A stretch of DNA of 64,000 bases from Kocuria sp. (GCA_030454085.1 JAKDJD010000004.1:1-64000), one strand, 5' to 3'; counted from the first letter of the stretch, positions 25,499-34,891 are shown. A program made the numbers and translations. Notes: a model not told the origin generated them from the sequence alone.

Positions 25499-25804
25499 GC
25501 GATGCGTCACCATGGAGCGGAAAAGCCCCGTCGATGCGGTAAGCTGGCAAATACTACCGGGATTCCCCGTTTTGTGCCGAGTCAGTCCCGAATCTTTTGA
25601 GGGACCCGGCCGTTGCATGACGTGTATTAGCTCGCCGCCGTGCCCACCCGAGACAACCGATCCTTGAGATCGGCAGAGGTGCGCCCAGAGAAGAAACACC
25701 ATTTCCTGAAGCCTCAGGGAGTGTTTGCGGGCAGATTCAAGGGGACAGAACCGGCCGCCGCCCATGAGGGACGGTGCGTGAAACCCCAACTCCATAAGGA
25801 CTAA
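25499..25804 (+). promoter_or_regulatory. Long structured leader of the DEAD-box helicase gene
   Basis: This 300-base gap shows no gene. Two hairpins are visible: CCGATC-CTTGA-GATCGG (25657-25673), and a nested one with outer arms AAACAC (25694-25699) and GTGTTT (25721-25726) around CCTGA-AGCC-TCAGG (25705-25718). A promoter is possible around GGTAAGCT/AATACTACC near 25538-25560, giving a leader of about 250 bases. Long structured leaders are common upstream of cold-inducible helicase genes, so a regulatory RNA is inferred, not shown. Confidence 0.5.
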
Positions 25805-25807
25805 TTG

Positions 25808-27655
25808 GTGACTCAACCCAACCAGACCCTGCCCGAAAATGCTTCCGCTGCTGCGGCCGACGCCGCCGAGCCCGAGGACAACACCGTTCGCTTCACCGAT
25901 CTCGGTCTCGACGGCCGCGTTCTGGGCGCTCTCGAGAAAGTCGGATACGAGAAGCCCTCACCGATCCAGGCCGAAACCATCCCGTTGCTGCTCGAAGGGC
26001 GCGACGTCGTCGGTCTCGCGCAGACCGGCACCGGCAAGACCGCTGCCTTTGCGGTGCCGGCCCTGTCTCATCTCGCGGAGCTCTTCGATGTCCACGGAGC
26101 CAACCGCGACACCCAGGTGCTCGTCCTGGCTCCGACCCGCGAGCTCGCTCTCCAGGTGGGCGAAGCCTTCTCGTCCTACGCGAGCGAGATGCCCGACTTC
26201 ACCGTTCTGCCGGTCTACGGCGGTTCGCCCTACGGCCCGCAGCTGGCTGGGCTCCGTCGCGGCGCGCAGGTGGTCGTCGGCACTCCGGGCCGCGTGATCG
26301 ACCACCTCAAGCGCGGCTCGCTGGACCTGTCCAACATCAAGCACCTCGTTCTCGACGAGGCCGACGAGATGCTTCGGATGGGCTTTGCCGAGGACGTCGA
26401 GCAGATCCTGGCCAAGACGCCCCAGGAAAAGCAGGTCGCCCTGTTCTCGGCGACCATGCCCAAGACGATCCGCAAGCTCGCGGAACAGTACCTTCACGAT
26501 CCGGTCGAGGTTCGCGTCGAGTCCAAGACGACGACGGCCGCCAACATCCGCCAGCGCTACATGCAGGTCATGCACTCCCACAAGCTGGACGCCATGACTC
26601 GCGTCCTCGAGGTCGAGGAGTACGACGGCGTCATCGCCTTCGTGCGGACCAAGAAGGAGACCGAAGAAGTCGCCGAGAAGCTCCGCGCTCGGGGCTTCCA
26701 GGCCGCGGCCATCAACGGCGACATTCCCCAGAACATCCGTGAGCGCACCGTTCAGTCCCTCCGGGACGGCCGCGTGGACATCCTCGTGGCGACCGACGTC
26801 GCTGCCCGAGGGCTCGACGTCGAGCGCATCAGCCTTGTGGTCAACTTCGATATCCCGCACGACACCGAGTCCTACGTCCACCGGATCGGCCGTACGGGCC
26901 GTGCCGGCCGCGAGGGCGAGGCCATTCTGTTCATGACGCCGCGGGAGAAGCACCTGTTGCGCCAGATCGAGAAGGCCACGCGCCAGAAGGTCACGCTCAT
27001 GCACATGCCGAGCGCGGACGATGTCAATGCGACGCGTCTCCAGCGCTTCGCCCAGCAGATCACCGACACGATCGAGTCGGAGGATCTGACGGTATTCAAG
27101 GAGCTGGTCGAGAAGTACGAGAGCGAGCACGACGTTCCTGCACAGGACATCGCGGCCGCGATCGCCGCCATCGCCCAGAACGGGCGTTCCTTCCTCGTCG
27201 AGGAGCTGCCGACCAAGGCGGTCCCGCGTGGACGGGAAGACCGCGGGGGCCGTCCCGAGAAGCCCGGTCGGAAGCGCAGCGATGAAGGCCTGACCACGTA
27301 CAAGATTCAGGTCGGTCACGAACAGCGCGTGTCCCCGGGATCCATCGTCGGCGCCCTCACGAATGAGGGCGGTCTCGACGGGTCGCAGGTCGGGAACATC
27401 GATATCCGGGGCGGTTTCTCCCTGGTCGACCTCCCGAAGGATGTGAATCTCGGCGATCTGAGCGATATCCGCATCAACGGCAATCCGTTGGACATTCAGC
27501 CCGACCGTGGCGGCAACCGTGGTGGCGGTCAGCGTGGCGGAAATCGTTCGGGCGGATACCGCGGCGGCAACCGTGGGGATCGTGGCGGTCGCGACGACCG
27601 TGGCGGCTACCGCGGCGACCGTGGCCCGCGCAAAGGCGGCTTCCGGAAGTTCTAG
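25808..27655 (+). CDS. DEAD-box ATP-dependent RNA helicase (DeaD/CsdA type)
   Basis: A 615-residue RNA helicase. The motifs in order are Q-motif region YEKPSPIQ, motif I AQTGTGKT (71-78), PTRELA, motif II DEAD, SAT, and HRIGRTGRAGR. A DbpA-like RNA-binding domain (VSPGSIVGALTNEGGLDG, near 505) follows, then a Gly/Arg/Asn-rich RGG tail (about 560-615), typical of the cold-shock and ribosome-assembly helicases. GTG 25808 is preferred to the adjoining TTG 25805 because AAGGA lies 7 bases before it. Confidence 0.95.
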   Translation: MTQPNQTLPENASAAAADAAEPEDNTVRFTDLGLDGRVLGALEKVGYEKPSPIQAETIPLLLEGRDVVGLAQTGTGKTAAFAVPALSHLAELFDVHGANRDTQVLVLAPTRELALQVGEAFSSYASEMPDFTVLPVYGGSPYGPQLAGLRRGAQVVVGTPGRVIDHLKRGSLDLSNIKHLVLDEADEMLRMGFAEDVEQILAKTPQEKQVALFSATMPKTIRKLAEQYLHDPVEVRVESKTTTAANIRQRYMQVMHSHKLDAMTRVLEVEEYDGVIAFVRTKKETEEVAEKLRARGFQAAAINGDIPQNIRERTVQSLRDGRVDILVATDVAARGLDVERISLVVNFDIPHDTESYVHRIGRTGRAGREGEAILFMTPREKHLLRQIEKATRQKVTLMHMPSADDVNATRLQRFAQQITDTIESEDLTVFKELVEKYESEHDVPAQDIAAAIAAIAQNGRSFLVEELPTKAVPRGREDRGGRPEKPGRKRSDEGLTTYKIQVGHEQRVSPGSIVGALTNEGGLDGSQVGNIDIRGGFSLVDLPKDVNLGDLSDIRINGNPLDIQPDRGGNRGGGQRGGNRSGGYRGGNRGDRGGRDDRGGYRGDRGPRKGGFRKF

Positions 27656-27688
27656 ACTTCCTTGTGAGTAACGGCACCCTGTACGGAT

Positions 27689-27717
27689 TTGTCGGAGTAT
27701 CCGCTCGTCTGTATAGT
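27689..27717 (+). promoter_or_regulatory. Promoter of tRNA-Thr
   Basis: TTGTCG (27689-27694), a 17-base spacer and TATAGT (27712-27717), 11 bases before the tRNA. Confidence 0.65.
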
Positions 27718-27728
27718 TTTATGTCGTT

Positions 27729-27800
27729 GCCCCGATAGCTCAGTGGTAGAGCGCCATCTTGGTAAGATGGAGGTCCCGGGATCGATTCCCGGTCGGGGCT
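27729..27800 (+). tRNA. tRNA-Thr (GGT)
   Basis: Acceptor GCCCCGA pairs with TCGGGGC, the anticodon GGT is at 27761-27763 in the loop TTGGTAA, and the T-arm has GATCGATTC. No encoded CCA. Confidence 0.95.
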
Positions 27801-27854
27801 CTCATGTTGAGGGCCTGCGTCGAGCTCATGCTCGGCGCGGGCGCTTTCATGCCT

Positions 27855-27931
27855 GGCGGTGTAGCTCAGCTGGTTAGAGCGCACGACTCATAATCGTGAG
27901 GTCGACGGATCGAGCCCGTCCACCGCTACCA
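27855..27931 (+). tRNA. tRNA-Met (CAT)
   Basis: Elongator-type tRNA with anticodon CAT at 27889-27891 in CTCATAA. The acceptor GGCGGTG pairs with CACCGCT with a G-U at the end. CCA is encoded at 27929-27931. The lack of initiator features, including an ordinary paired 1-72, argues against initiator Met. Confidence 0.93.
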
Positions 27932-27936
27932 ACAAC

Positions 27937-27980
27937 GAACCCCGTTCCGCGAGGCGCCCAGCCGCGCAGGGACGGGGTTC
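27937..27980 (+). terminator. Terminator after the tRNA pair
   Basis: GAACCCCGT (27937-27945) and ACGGGGTTC (27972-27980) pair, with a GC-rich interior and TTCT after the stem. Confidence 0.7.
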
Positions 27981-28144
27981 TTCTGTGTTCGGGCGGTCCG
28001 CGAGGAAGCACGGCAGCCCCGAGAGCGGGCTACAAGCCGGGCGGTAAAGTGTTGGCGGAAGACTCATGCACCAGGCCGGACCACATGCAGGTTCGGCCCA
28101 CACGTGGTGCATCACGCCAAGAACGAAAGAACACGAGGAGCAGC

Positions 28145-28603
28145 ATGTCCGACATGAAGGGCATCGCCGAGGACCTCCAGGGGCGCGTCTATTCCAACGC
28201 CCCGGTCTACTCGGTGTCCCGAGAAAAGATCCGCGAATTCGCCCGAGCCGTCAAGGCCCAGTCCGCGGCACATCACGACGTCGCCGCGGCTCGCGAACTG
28301 GGATATGCCGACGTGGTCGCTCCACCGACCTTCGCCATCATCGTGAGCCAAGCCGCCGACGCCGAGCTGATCCAGGATCCGACGGCCGGGATCGATTTTT
28401 CGCGCGTGGTACACGCCGACCAGCGTTTCACGCACCACCGGCCCATTGTGGCCGGTGACGAGCTCTCGGCGACCGTGCACGTCGATTCCGTGCGAGTGAT
28501 GGGTGGTGGGGCGATGGTCACCACCCGAGAAGAAATCGTGGATCAGGAGGGAAACCCCGTGACCACGGCCCTTTCGTCCCTGCTGGTACGAGGCGAGGAA
28601 TAA
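28145..28603 (+). CDS. MaoC-like dehydratase, HadA-type (FAS1-like dehydratase domain)
   Basis: A 152-residue hot-dog-fold protein of the UPF0336 / HadA family. It has ARELGYADVVAPPTFAI and FTHHRPIVAGDELSATVHVDSV, the usual layout of this half, which itself lacks the catalytic D/H motif. It works with the adjacent HadB-like protein as a (R)-hydroxyacyl dehydratase heterodimer. ATG 28145 follows GAGGAG. It overlaps nothing and ends 1 base before the next start, so both are coupled. Substrate unknown; mycolic-acid synthesis is not indicated here. Confidence 0.85.
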   Translation: MSDMKGIAEDLQGRVYSNAPVYSVSREKIREFARAVKAQSAAHHDVAAARELGYADVVAPPTFAIIVSQAADAELIQDPTAGIDFSRVVHADQRFTHHRPIVAGDELSATVHVDSVRVMGGGAMVTTREEIVDQEGNPVTTALSSLLVRGEE

Positions 28604-28604
28604 T

Positions 28605-29066
28605 ATGCAGACACCGAACACAGCATCACTCGAAAAAGGCCAGTCCGTCGGCCGCCGGGAGATTCAGGTCAGCCGGGCCGACCTGGTTGCCTACGCGGGA
28701 GCCAGCGGTGACTTCAACCCGATCCACTGGAACGAGCGTTTCGCGCGGGCTGTCGGACTGCCGGGAGTCATCGCCCACGGTATGTTCACCATGGGCACGG
28801 CCGTCCAGCTCGTGACGGACTGGGCGGGGGACCCCGGGAGGATCCTGGACTACCAGACCCGATTCACCAAGCCCGTCCCGGTCCCGGACGCGCCGGCGGA
28901 TGCGAGCCCGGCATCCGGTGGGACCACCGTGACGGTCGAAGGGAAAATCGGCGCGGTCGACGAGGAGAAGGGCACCGCGCGCGTGGATCTCACGGTCTCG
29001 GCCCCCGACGAAGACGGCAAGGAGCAAAAAGTCCTGGTCAAGGCCCAGGCGCTCGTTCGCCTGTAG
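28605..29066 (+). CDS. MaoC-like dehydratase, HadB-type
   Basis: A 153-residue hydratase with the catalytic hot-dog motif YAGASGDFNPIHW (Asp and His) near residue 31, and HGMFTMGTAVQLV after it. It is the catalytic partner of the HadA-like protein just upstream. In actinobacteria this pair lies near murB and the secE-nusG region, as here. The natural substrate is not established. Confidence 0.88.
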   Translation: MQTPNTASLEKGQSVGRREIQVSRADLVAYAGASGDFNPIHWNERFARAVGLPGVIAHGMFTMGTAVQLVTDWAGDPGRILDYQTRFTKPVPVPDAPADASPASGGTTVTVEGKIGAVDEEKGTARVDLTVSAPDEDGKEQKVLVKAQALVRL

Positions 29067-29169
29067 AACTCGACCATATGGTCCGGATATCTTGACTGGC
29101 GTCCGGGGGCTCGTCTGGAATTGAGTACCGACACATCGACGTGCCGTCCCCACACCGGGGAGTGGCTGA

Positions 29170-30636
29170 ATGGCCTTTTCTCCGGCGTCGGGGACGGCAC
29201 GTTCGTTGTCTGGCCAGCCATTGTCCAGAGGCATCCACTCGCAGGCACTCCAGAGGGAAAGAAGCTCGCCTATCTCATCGCACCAGATCACCACAAAGTC
29301 CTGGTTCTATTCCGTCCTGGGTATCTACCTGGTCAGCGGTCTCTCCATCTCCGCCTGGCTCGTGCGAGTGCCCGCGATCGCCCAGGAACTGAATCTGTCC
29401 GCCGGGCCCCTGGGTCTCCTCCTGCTGACCCAGACGGTCGGTGCATTTCTGTCGGTTTCCGCTTCCGGCATGGTCGTGATGAAGCTCGGTGCGCAGAAGA
29501 CTCTGTGGCTCACCTTCGCCCTGATGATGGTCGGCGGCCTCGGCCTCGCGGTCGGGGTCTCCTTCCTGCACTCGGTCCTCGTGGCCGGAATCGGCCTGGG
29601 GCTCTTCGGCCTCGGCCAGGCCACATATTCGGTGGGTGCGAACGTGCAGGGAGCGGCCGTCGAGCGCGCTCTGAAGAAGCAGCGTATGCCCCTGATGCAC
29701 GGGTGCTTCTCGATCGGCACGGTCATCGGATCGATCGTCGGGACAGCGATGACGGCGGTGGGCGTTTCGGTCTTCTGGCACATGCTGAGCGTCTACATTG
29801 TGGCGATCATTGTGGTGGTCCTTTCCCTGCGCAACACACGGCACGAGGGCGAGGACATCCATCCCGGCACCACCGGTCTCATGGCAATCGTCACTTCGGA
29901 CGAGGGGCAGGGCACCTTCACGATCCGTCATGCCTGGTCCGAAACGAGGACGGTCCTCCTGGGCATTTTCGTGCTCGGAATGGCCCTGGCGGAAGGTTCC
30001 GCCAATGACTGGGTGGCCCTCGCCCTCACTGACGGGTACGGCGCGAGCGCTTCCGTCGGCGCCGTGGGGTACGGGCTCTTCGTGGCTGCCATGACCACCG
30101 GACGGCTCCTGGGCACCGGGTTGCTCAACATGTACGGTCGCGTCGCGGTCATGCGGGTTGCTTGCATCCTGGCCGTGATCGGCCTCGGAACCTTCGTCGT
30201 CTCACCATGGATCGGGCTCGGAATGGTCGCGATCTTCGTGTGGGGGACCGGCGCGGCCCTCGGATTCCCGGTCGGCATGTCCGCCGCCGCTGACGATCCC
30301 TTCCGGGCTTCCGCCAGAGTCTCGGTGGTCTCGACCGTCGGCTACGGCGCGTTCCTCGGTGGGCCACCCCTGCTCGGAGTCCTGGGGGAGGCCCTAGGGG
30401 TCCGGAACGGTCTCGCCGTGGTGCTCGTGCTCGTGGTCGTGTCCCTGTGCCTCGTTCCCCAACTCACGTCGGCTGAGCGGCGCCACCACCGTCCCGAGCC
30501 CAAGGACGAGTCCGCGCGGTGGGTCAATGAGGGCGAGGACCTGGCAGAGGAGGACGCCGCCGACAGGACCATGCCCATGGACGAGGCCCTGCGCGCCAGA
30601 AAGCAGCACGGGGAAGAGGACGGGGACGAGTCCTGA
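29170..30636 (+). CDS. Major facilitator superfamily transporter
   Basis: A 488-residue membrane protein with about twelve membrane segments starting near residue 45. The first half has GLGQATYSVGANVQGAAVER and a central loop; the second half has GRLLGTGLLNMYGRVAVMR. It resembles YbjJ-like MFS proteins but the substrate cannot be named. ATG 29170 follows GGGGAG at 7 bases. The first 40 residues are hydrophilic, so a start further in is possible. The C-terminus is a charged cytoplasmic tail of about 50 residues. Confidence 0.82.
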   Translation: MAFSPASGTARSLSGQPLSRGIHSQALQRERSSPISSHQITTKSWFYSVLGIYLVSGLSISAWLVRVPAIAQELNLSAGPLGLLLLTQTVGAFLSVSASGMVVMKLGAQKTLWLTFALMMVGGLGLAVGVSFLHSVLVAGIGLGLFGLGQATYSVGANVQGAAVERALKKQRMPLMHGCFSIGTVIGSIVGTAMTAVGVSVFWHMLSVYIVAIIVVVLSLRNTRHEGEDIHPGTTGLMAIVTSDEGQGTFTIRHAWSETRTVLLGIFVLGMALAEGSANDWVALALTDGYGASASVGAVGYGLFVAAMTTGRLLGTGLLNMYGRVAVMRVACILAVIGLGTFVVSPWIGLGMVAIFVWGTGAALGFPVGMSAAADDPFRASARVSVVSTVGYGAFLGGPPLLGVLGEALGVRNGLAVVLVLVVVSLCLVPQLTSAERRHHRPEPKDESARWVNEGEDLAEEDAADRTMPMDEALRARKQHGEEDGDES

Positions 30637-30683
30637 CGTACTTCCTCACGTCCCTGCTTGTCCGTTGCGGGTCGAGCGCTGGT

Positions 30684-30697
30684 TAGACTGGATCTCG
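30684..30697 (+). promoter_or_regulatory. Leaderless promoter of murB
   Basis: TAGACT (30684-30689), 7 bases, then GTG at 30697. Confidence 0.55.
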
Positions 30698-31785
30698 TGA
30701 CTGAAACCCTTTTGAGCGAATTGACGACCCTCGGCGTGGGCGGACCCGCCGGATCCTATGTGCGTGCCGATGACGAAGCGAACATCATCGACGCCGTCCG
30801 GGAAGCGGATGCGAGCGGCAGACCGTTGCTGGTGCTCGGCGGCGGATCCAATCTCGTCATCGCCGACCGCGGATTCGATGGCACGGTCGTGCACGTCGCC
30901 TCCCGCGGAACCGAGATTCTCTCGGAAGACAACGGCCGGGTCAGGCTCTGGGCCGCCGCCGGCGAACCGTGGGACGATCTGGTCCGCAGCAGCCTCGACC
31001 AGGGACTCAGCGGTCTCGAGACACTCTCGGGTATTCCGGGGATTACGGGCGCGACGCCGGTACAGAACGTCGGTGCGTACGGGACCGAGATCTCCCAGCA
31101 CTTCGGGGCGGCCCACGTCTACGACCGCCGAACCGGAACTCGCAGCCGATTCACCGGGGAGGACCTCGACTTCGCGTACCGCACGTCGATGCTCAAGCGC
31201 GAGATCCATGACGGATCGCCCCGGTACGTGGTTCTTGCCGTCGAGTTCGTGCTCGAGAGAACCCAGAACTCTCAGCCGATTCGATACGCCGAGCTCGCGC
31301 GTCGCTTGGGCGTCGAGGTTGGGGACCGCGCCGCGGCGCCCACCGTTCGTGAGACGGTCCTGGAATTGCGTGCCGGCAAAGGCATGGTTCTGGACCCGGC
31401 GGACCGCGACACGTTCAGCACCGGTTCTTTCTTCACGAATCCGATCATTCCCGCGGACACACAGCTTCCCGTGCCCGACGACGCGCCACGGTACCCCGTC
31501 CTGGATCCCGCGGGCAGGGTCGATGAATCCAAGACAAAGCTTTCGGCCGCATGGCTCATTCAACATGCGGGTTTCGACAAGGGCTTTGGCCTGGAGGGAG
31601 AGTCGGCCCATATTGCCGGTGGGCGTGCGGCCCTCTCAACGAAACACACGCTGGCCATCAGCAACAGGGGAGCGGCGACCGCGGAGGACGTGCTGGCCAT
31701 CGCCCGAGCCGTCAGGGACGGCGTGGTCGAGACCTTCGGCGTCCGGCTCGAAGCCGAGCCCGTGCTCGTGGGTGCTGAGATCTAG
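30697..31785 (+). CDS. murB: UDP-N-acetylenolpyruvoylglucosamine reductase
   Basis: A 362-residue flavoenzyme that forms UDP-N-acetylmuramate in peptidoglycan synthesis. It has the FAD-binding GGGSNLVIADRGFDG (about 47), the SGIPGITGATPVQNVGAYG substrate loop, the catalytic serine in STGSFFTNP and the C-terminal EAEPVLVG glutamate. The frame extends upstream to 30658, but GTG 30697 is exactly 7 bases after a TAGACT hexamer and gives the normal N-terminus. Type I MurB. Confidence 0.96.
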   Translation: MTETLLSELTTLGVGGPAGSYVRADDEANIIDAVREADASGRPLLVLGGGSNLVIADRGFDGTVVHVASRGTEILSEDNGRVRLWAAAGEPWDDLVRSSLDQGLSGLETLSGIPGITGATPVQNVGAYGTEISQHFGAAHVYDRRTGTRSRFTGEDLDFAYRTSMLKREIHDGSPRYVVLAVEFVLERTQNSQPIRYAELARRLGVEVGDRAAAPTVRETVLELRAGKGMVLDPADRDTFSTGSFFTNPIIPADTQLPVPDDAPRYPVLDPAGRVDESKTKLSAAWLIQHAGFDKGFGLEGESAHIAGGRAALSTKHTLAISNRGAATAEDVLAIARAVRDGVVETFGVRLEAEPVLVGAEI

Positions 31786-32002
31786 CACCTCGTGACCTTT
31801 CCTGGTCAACTGTTCGCCGAGACCCGGGAAAATCACAGGTGGATCGGCCAAGCTGGGGTCTGAACCAGGGGTTTGGTCACAGATCGACGGATCCTGGGAC
31901 GGAAGCCAGTATGCTGGTCGAAGAAGTACAGGTCCTGACGATCGTTCCTCCCCGAGGCATGGTTCATGGTCCCGCACATCGGATTCCACTCAGGAGCAGG
32001 GG

Positions 32003-32518
32003 GTGCCCGTGGGAATCGAAAAAGAAATTGAACAAGGCCAACGCGAAGGCCGACTGCACCATGCGCTGACACGGTTTCGGGCCTTCACCGGACGCCATCC
32101 GGTGCTTCGCCTGATGCACAAGGTGTTGGTGTCATTCCTCGGAGGCGTGATTGTTCTCGCCGGCGTCGTCATGCTCGTGACGCCGGGGCCGGGGTGGTTG
32201 GCGATCTTCCTGGGTTTGGGCATTCTTGCCACCGAGTACCCGATCGTGCACCGTTTCAACCAATGGGCAAAATCCCAGGTGGTGGGCGTCTGGCATCGTT
32301 TTTCGGCGTGGCGCGCGGAGCGCTCGGTGCGTCGTGAACGAGCCCAGCAGCAACGGTCTCGGAACCGCATCGCGAAGAAGCAGAACAGAGAACTCCTGGA
32401 AGCCCAGTTCCGGCGCAGCCACAACTGCGCTCCTCACCGCCCGCTGACGTCTCCACGTCTGGTCATGCCGCGATCCGCGGGTCGAGCGCGCCGCATCGGC
32501 CGTATGCCGAGGGTCTAA
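32003..32518 (+). CDS. PGPGW-motif small membrane protein
   Basis: A 171-residue protein of the TIGR02611/PGPGW type. The signature VTPGPGWLAIFLGLGILATEYP is spread over residues 55-80 between two membrane segments. A charged, arginine-rich tail follows. GTG 32003 follows CAGGAG at good spacing. About 200 bases of intergenic sequence precede it, with a possible -10 TATGCT at 31910-31915. Function unknown; the family is common in actinobacteria. Confidence 0.8.
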   Translation: MPVGIEKEIEQGQREGRLHHALTRFRAFTGRHPVLRLMHKVLVSFLGGVIVLAGVVMLVTPGPGWLAIFLGLGILATEYPIVHRFNQWAKSQVVGVWHRFSAWRAERSVRRERAQQQRSRNRIAKKQNRELLEAQFRRSHNCAPHRPLTSPRLVMPRSAGRARRIGRMPRV

Positions 32519-32578
32519 GGAACAGGACCAGGCGCGGGTGAAGCCGCAGCCAGCCGATCTGCAGTCAGGAACGAGAGT

Positions 32579-33031
32579 TCACTGCTCGGAGCTCAGGGGA
32601 GTCTCCTCGTCGATGACGCGACGAACCAGGGCTTCGGCCTCGTTCTGATTGAGGCCGATGTTCTTCAGTTCCGCCAGGAACTTGTGGGTCAGCTTCAGGG
32701 CCTTGTCCTCCACGCTGGAACCCGCCCGGACGAAGCTCCCGGCGCGGCCCTTCGTCTCAACGACCCCCGCCGCCTCCAGCTCCTTGTACGCCTTGGCCAC
32801 CGTGTTGTTGGCCAGATGGAGCGACGCAGCAAGTTTCCGCACCGGAGGCAAACGCGTGCCCGACTCCAACTCTCCCGTGTGCCGGGCCTCGACCACGCGG
32901 CGTCGCAGCTGGGCATACGGTGGTACCCCCGAGTCGAGACGCACGGAGAAGAACTCGCGAGCCGCACCGTCGTCGGTCCAATCGATGGTCCTGGGCGCGT
33001 CCTGGCCGGCCCTGGATGCCTGTTCCTTCAC
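32579..33031 (-). CDS. GntR-family regulator, YtrA-like
   Basis: A 150-residue regulator with an N-terminal winged helix-turn-helix (TRLPPVRKLAASLHLANNTV and AYKELEAAGVVETKGRAGSFV). The C-terminal half is short and helical, the mark of the YtrA subfamily, which lacks a large effector domain. GTG 33031 follows AGGAGACC. It starts 9 bases after the asd stop, so it is in the asd operon. Likely role: local repressor; its targets cannot be read from sequence. Confidence 0.86.
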   Translation of the reverse strand: MKEQASRAGQDAPRTIDWTDDGAAREFFSVRLDSGVPPYAQLRRRVVEARHTGELESGTRLPPVRKLAASLHLANNTVAKAYKELEAAGVVETKGRAGSFVRAGSSVEDKALKLTHKFLAELKNIGLNQNEAEALVRRVIDEETPLSSEQ

Positions 33032-33040
33032 GGTGGTCTC

Positions 33041-34180
33041 CTAGAGGGTCCCGGTAGCGATGTTGAGCATGCGGCGGACGGGCTCGGCCGCGCCCCACAG
33101 CAACTGGTCACCGACGGTGAAGGCCGAGATGTACTCCGGCCCCATGGCAAGCTTGCGGATACGTCCGACGGGGATGGAGAGGGTCCCGGACGCCGCGACC
33201 GGGGTCAAGGCGTCCATCGTGGCTTCCTTGGTGTTGGGGATGACCCGTGACCACTCATTGTCCCGATCGATGATGTTTTCGATCTCTTCGACCGGCAGGT
33301 CGTCCGTCAGTTTGATGGTCAGCGCCTGTGAATGGGACCGCATGGCGGCGATGCGGACGCACAAGCCGTCCATGACGACCCTCTCCTCGTCGGAGAGCCC
33401 CAGAATCTTGTTGGTTTCGGCGTCGGCCTTCCACTCTTCGCGGGACTGCCCGTTACCCAGGTCGGCATCGATCCAGGGGATGAGAGAACCGGCGAGGGGC
33501 ACCCCGAACTGTTCCGTGTCCATCCCTCCCGAACGCTGGATGTCCAGGGCCTTGCGATCGATATCGAGGATCGCGGAGGCCGGGTCGTCGAGTTCCGCGG
33601 CCACGGAAGCCGAGATGTCGCGGAATCCCTTGAGGACTTCGCGCATGTGCCGGGCCCCGCCACCGGATGCGGCCTGATAGGTCATGGCCGTGGTCCACTC
33701 GACGAGACCTTCCCGGAAGAGCCCTCCCAGGCCCATGAGAAGGCAGGAGACCGTGCAGTTGCCACCGACGAAATCCTTGATACCGCGTTCCAGGCCCTGA
33801 TCGATGACGTCGCGATTCACGGGGTCGAGAACGATGACGGAGTCATCGTTCATGCGCAGGGTCGACGCGGCATCGATCCACAACCCGTCCCAGCCACGTT
33901 CGCGCAGGCGCGGATGGACCGATTTCGTGTAGTCACCGCCCTGGGTGGTCACGATGATCGGGAGCTTGGCCAGCTCATCGATGTCGTAGGCGTCCTTGAG
34001 CGTGCCGGTGTCCGAGACGCCCGAGAAGCTCGGAGCGGCGCCGCCCGCGTTCGATGTCGAAAAGAACACCGGGTCGATCTGCTGGAAGTCCTTTTCTTCC
34101 TCCATGCGCTTCATGAGCACGGAACCCACCATGCCGCGCCAACCGACAAAACCTACAGAATCTCCGGACCGAAATGCCAT
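33041..34180 (-). CDS. asd: Aspartate-semialdehyde dehydrogenase, Escherichia-type
   Basis: A 379-residue NADPH-dependent enzyme that reduces aspartyl phosphate to aspartate semialdehyde for lysine, methionine and threonine synthesis. The catalytic cysteine is Cys142 in [11 protein letters not shown]. Many blocks match the longer gammaproteobacterial form: [54 protein letters not shown], [15 protein letters not shown]. Most actinobacterial Asd proteins belong to a shorter group of about 345 residues. The ATG at 34180 lies 7 bases after a TACACT -10 box. Base use looks native. A second Asd elsewhere in the genome is possible. Confidence 0.94.
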   Translation of the reverse strand: MAFRSGDSVGFVGWRGMVGSVLMKRMEEEKDFQQIDPVFFSTSNAGGAAPSFSGVSDTGTLKDAYDIDELAKLPIIVTTQGGDYTKSVHPRLRERGWDGLWIDAASTLRMNDDSVIVLDPVNRDVIDQGLERGIKDFVGGNCTVSCLLMGLGGLFREGLVEWTTAMTYQAASGGGARHMREVLKGFRDISASVAAELDDPASAILDIDRKALDIQRSGGMDTEQFGVPLAGSLIPWIDADLGNGQSREEWKADAETNKILGLSDEERVVMDGLCVRIAAMRSHSQALTIKLTDDLPVEEIENIIDRDNEWSRVIPNTKEATMDALTPVAASGTLSIPVGRIRKLAMGPEYISAFTVGDQLLWGAAEPVRRMLNIATGTL

Positions 34181-34193
34181 GGTGCTCAGTGTA
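34181..34193 (-). promoter_or_regulatory. Leaderless promoter of asd
   Basis: On the minus strand TACACT (complement of 34188-34193) lies 7 bases before the ATG. Confidence 0.55.
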
Positions 34194-34270
34194 CCGACAG
34201 ACCGCGGACTTGGGCCTCCGGTCGTGACACATGTCAATCTGCATCGTCACGTCCGGTCGAGCCTGGCTCG

Positions 34271-34891
34271 TTACCGGGTGTATTCGAGGAACCTGTAGGC
34301 GATGTGTGCCGGATGCAGAACGCCGTCGGAATCGGCGGCACGGCCTCGTACCTCGACGCCGGAGCCGAGCTCGGTCATGGTCCATTCGGAATCGAGTTCG
34401 GGCGCGCGACGGTCCCCGGGAACCGTGACGTCGAGTTCCGTCACCACGGCCCGGGTCAGGCGGCCGCCGATCACCCCCGGAAGGTTGGTGAGCCCCAGGA
34501 CCTGCTCGTAGACCCGCGAACCACCGATGATCCACAGGTCGTGTCCGCTTCTCGGCGCTTCACTCGCCACGGAGAGAGCTTTGGTGATCGAGTCGGTCCA
34601 GATGGCGCCGTCATGATGAGCGCAACCGTCGATCGTGTCGGCCGCCGTGGGGAGCGAGCCGGTCACGACGATGTTGGTCCGACCCGGCAACGGACGGAAC
34701 CGTTCGGGAAAGGACTCCCAGGTGTTACGGCCCATGATGACGGGACAACCCGACGTCGTGCTTTTGAAGAAGGCGAGGTCGGCGGGGACGGACCAGGGCA
34801 TGGAGCCGCCGAGGCCGATGACGCCGCCGCGGGCCTGCGCCCAGATGGCGGAAAGACGTGGCGGCGTTGCGCCGGCGGGAACTGACGTCAT
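34271..34891 (-). CDS. folA: Dihydrofolate reductase
   Basis: A 206-residue DHFR that regenerates tetrahydrofolate with NADPH. It has [22 protein letters not shown] (substrate site, near residue 22), [20 protein letters not shown] and [10 protein letters not shown]. It is slightly longer than the usual 160-180 because of loops in the C-terminal half. The ATG overlaps the thyA stop (ATGA), so the two are coupled, a common pairing since thymidylate synthase consumes the folate that DHFR restores. Confidence 0.94.
   Translation of the reverse strand: MTSVPAGATPPRLSAIWAQARGGVIGLGGSMPWSVPADLAFFKSTTSGCPVIMGRNTWESFPERFRPLPGRTNIVVTGSLPTAADTIDGCAHHDGAIWTDSITKALSVASEAPRSGHDLWIIGGSRVYEQVLGLTNLPGVIGGRLTRAVVTELDVTVPGDRRAPELDSEWTMTELGSGVEVRGRAADSDGVLHPAHIAYRFLEYTR

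Noticed and set aside
25958..27319. A 453-codon minus-strand frame inside the DEAD-box helicase gene
   Set aside because: Complement of the helicase frame; the helicase motifs are all on the plus strand.
27729..27980. The tRNA pair or tRNA-Tyr as an integration site
   Set aside because: No integrase, direct repeat of a tRNA 3' end, or foreign-looking genes lie next to them.
29155..29175. A tRNA-Ser-like 5' fragment (GGAGTGGCTGAATGG)
   Set aside because: Only about 15 bases match and no T-arm or acceptor follows; the GGGGAG is the ribosome-binding site of the MFS gene.
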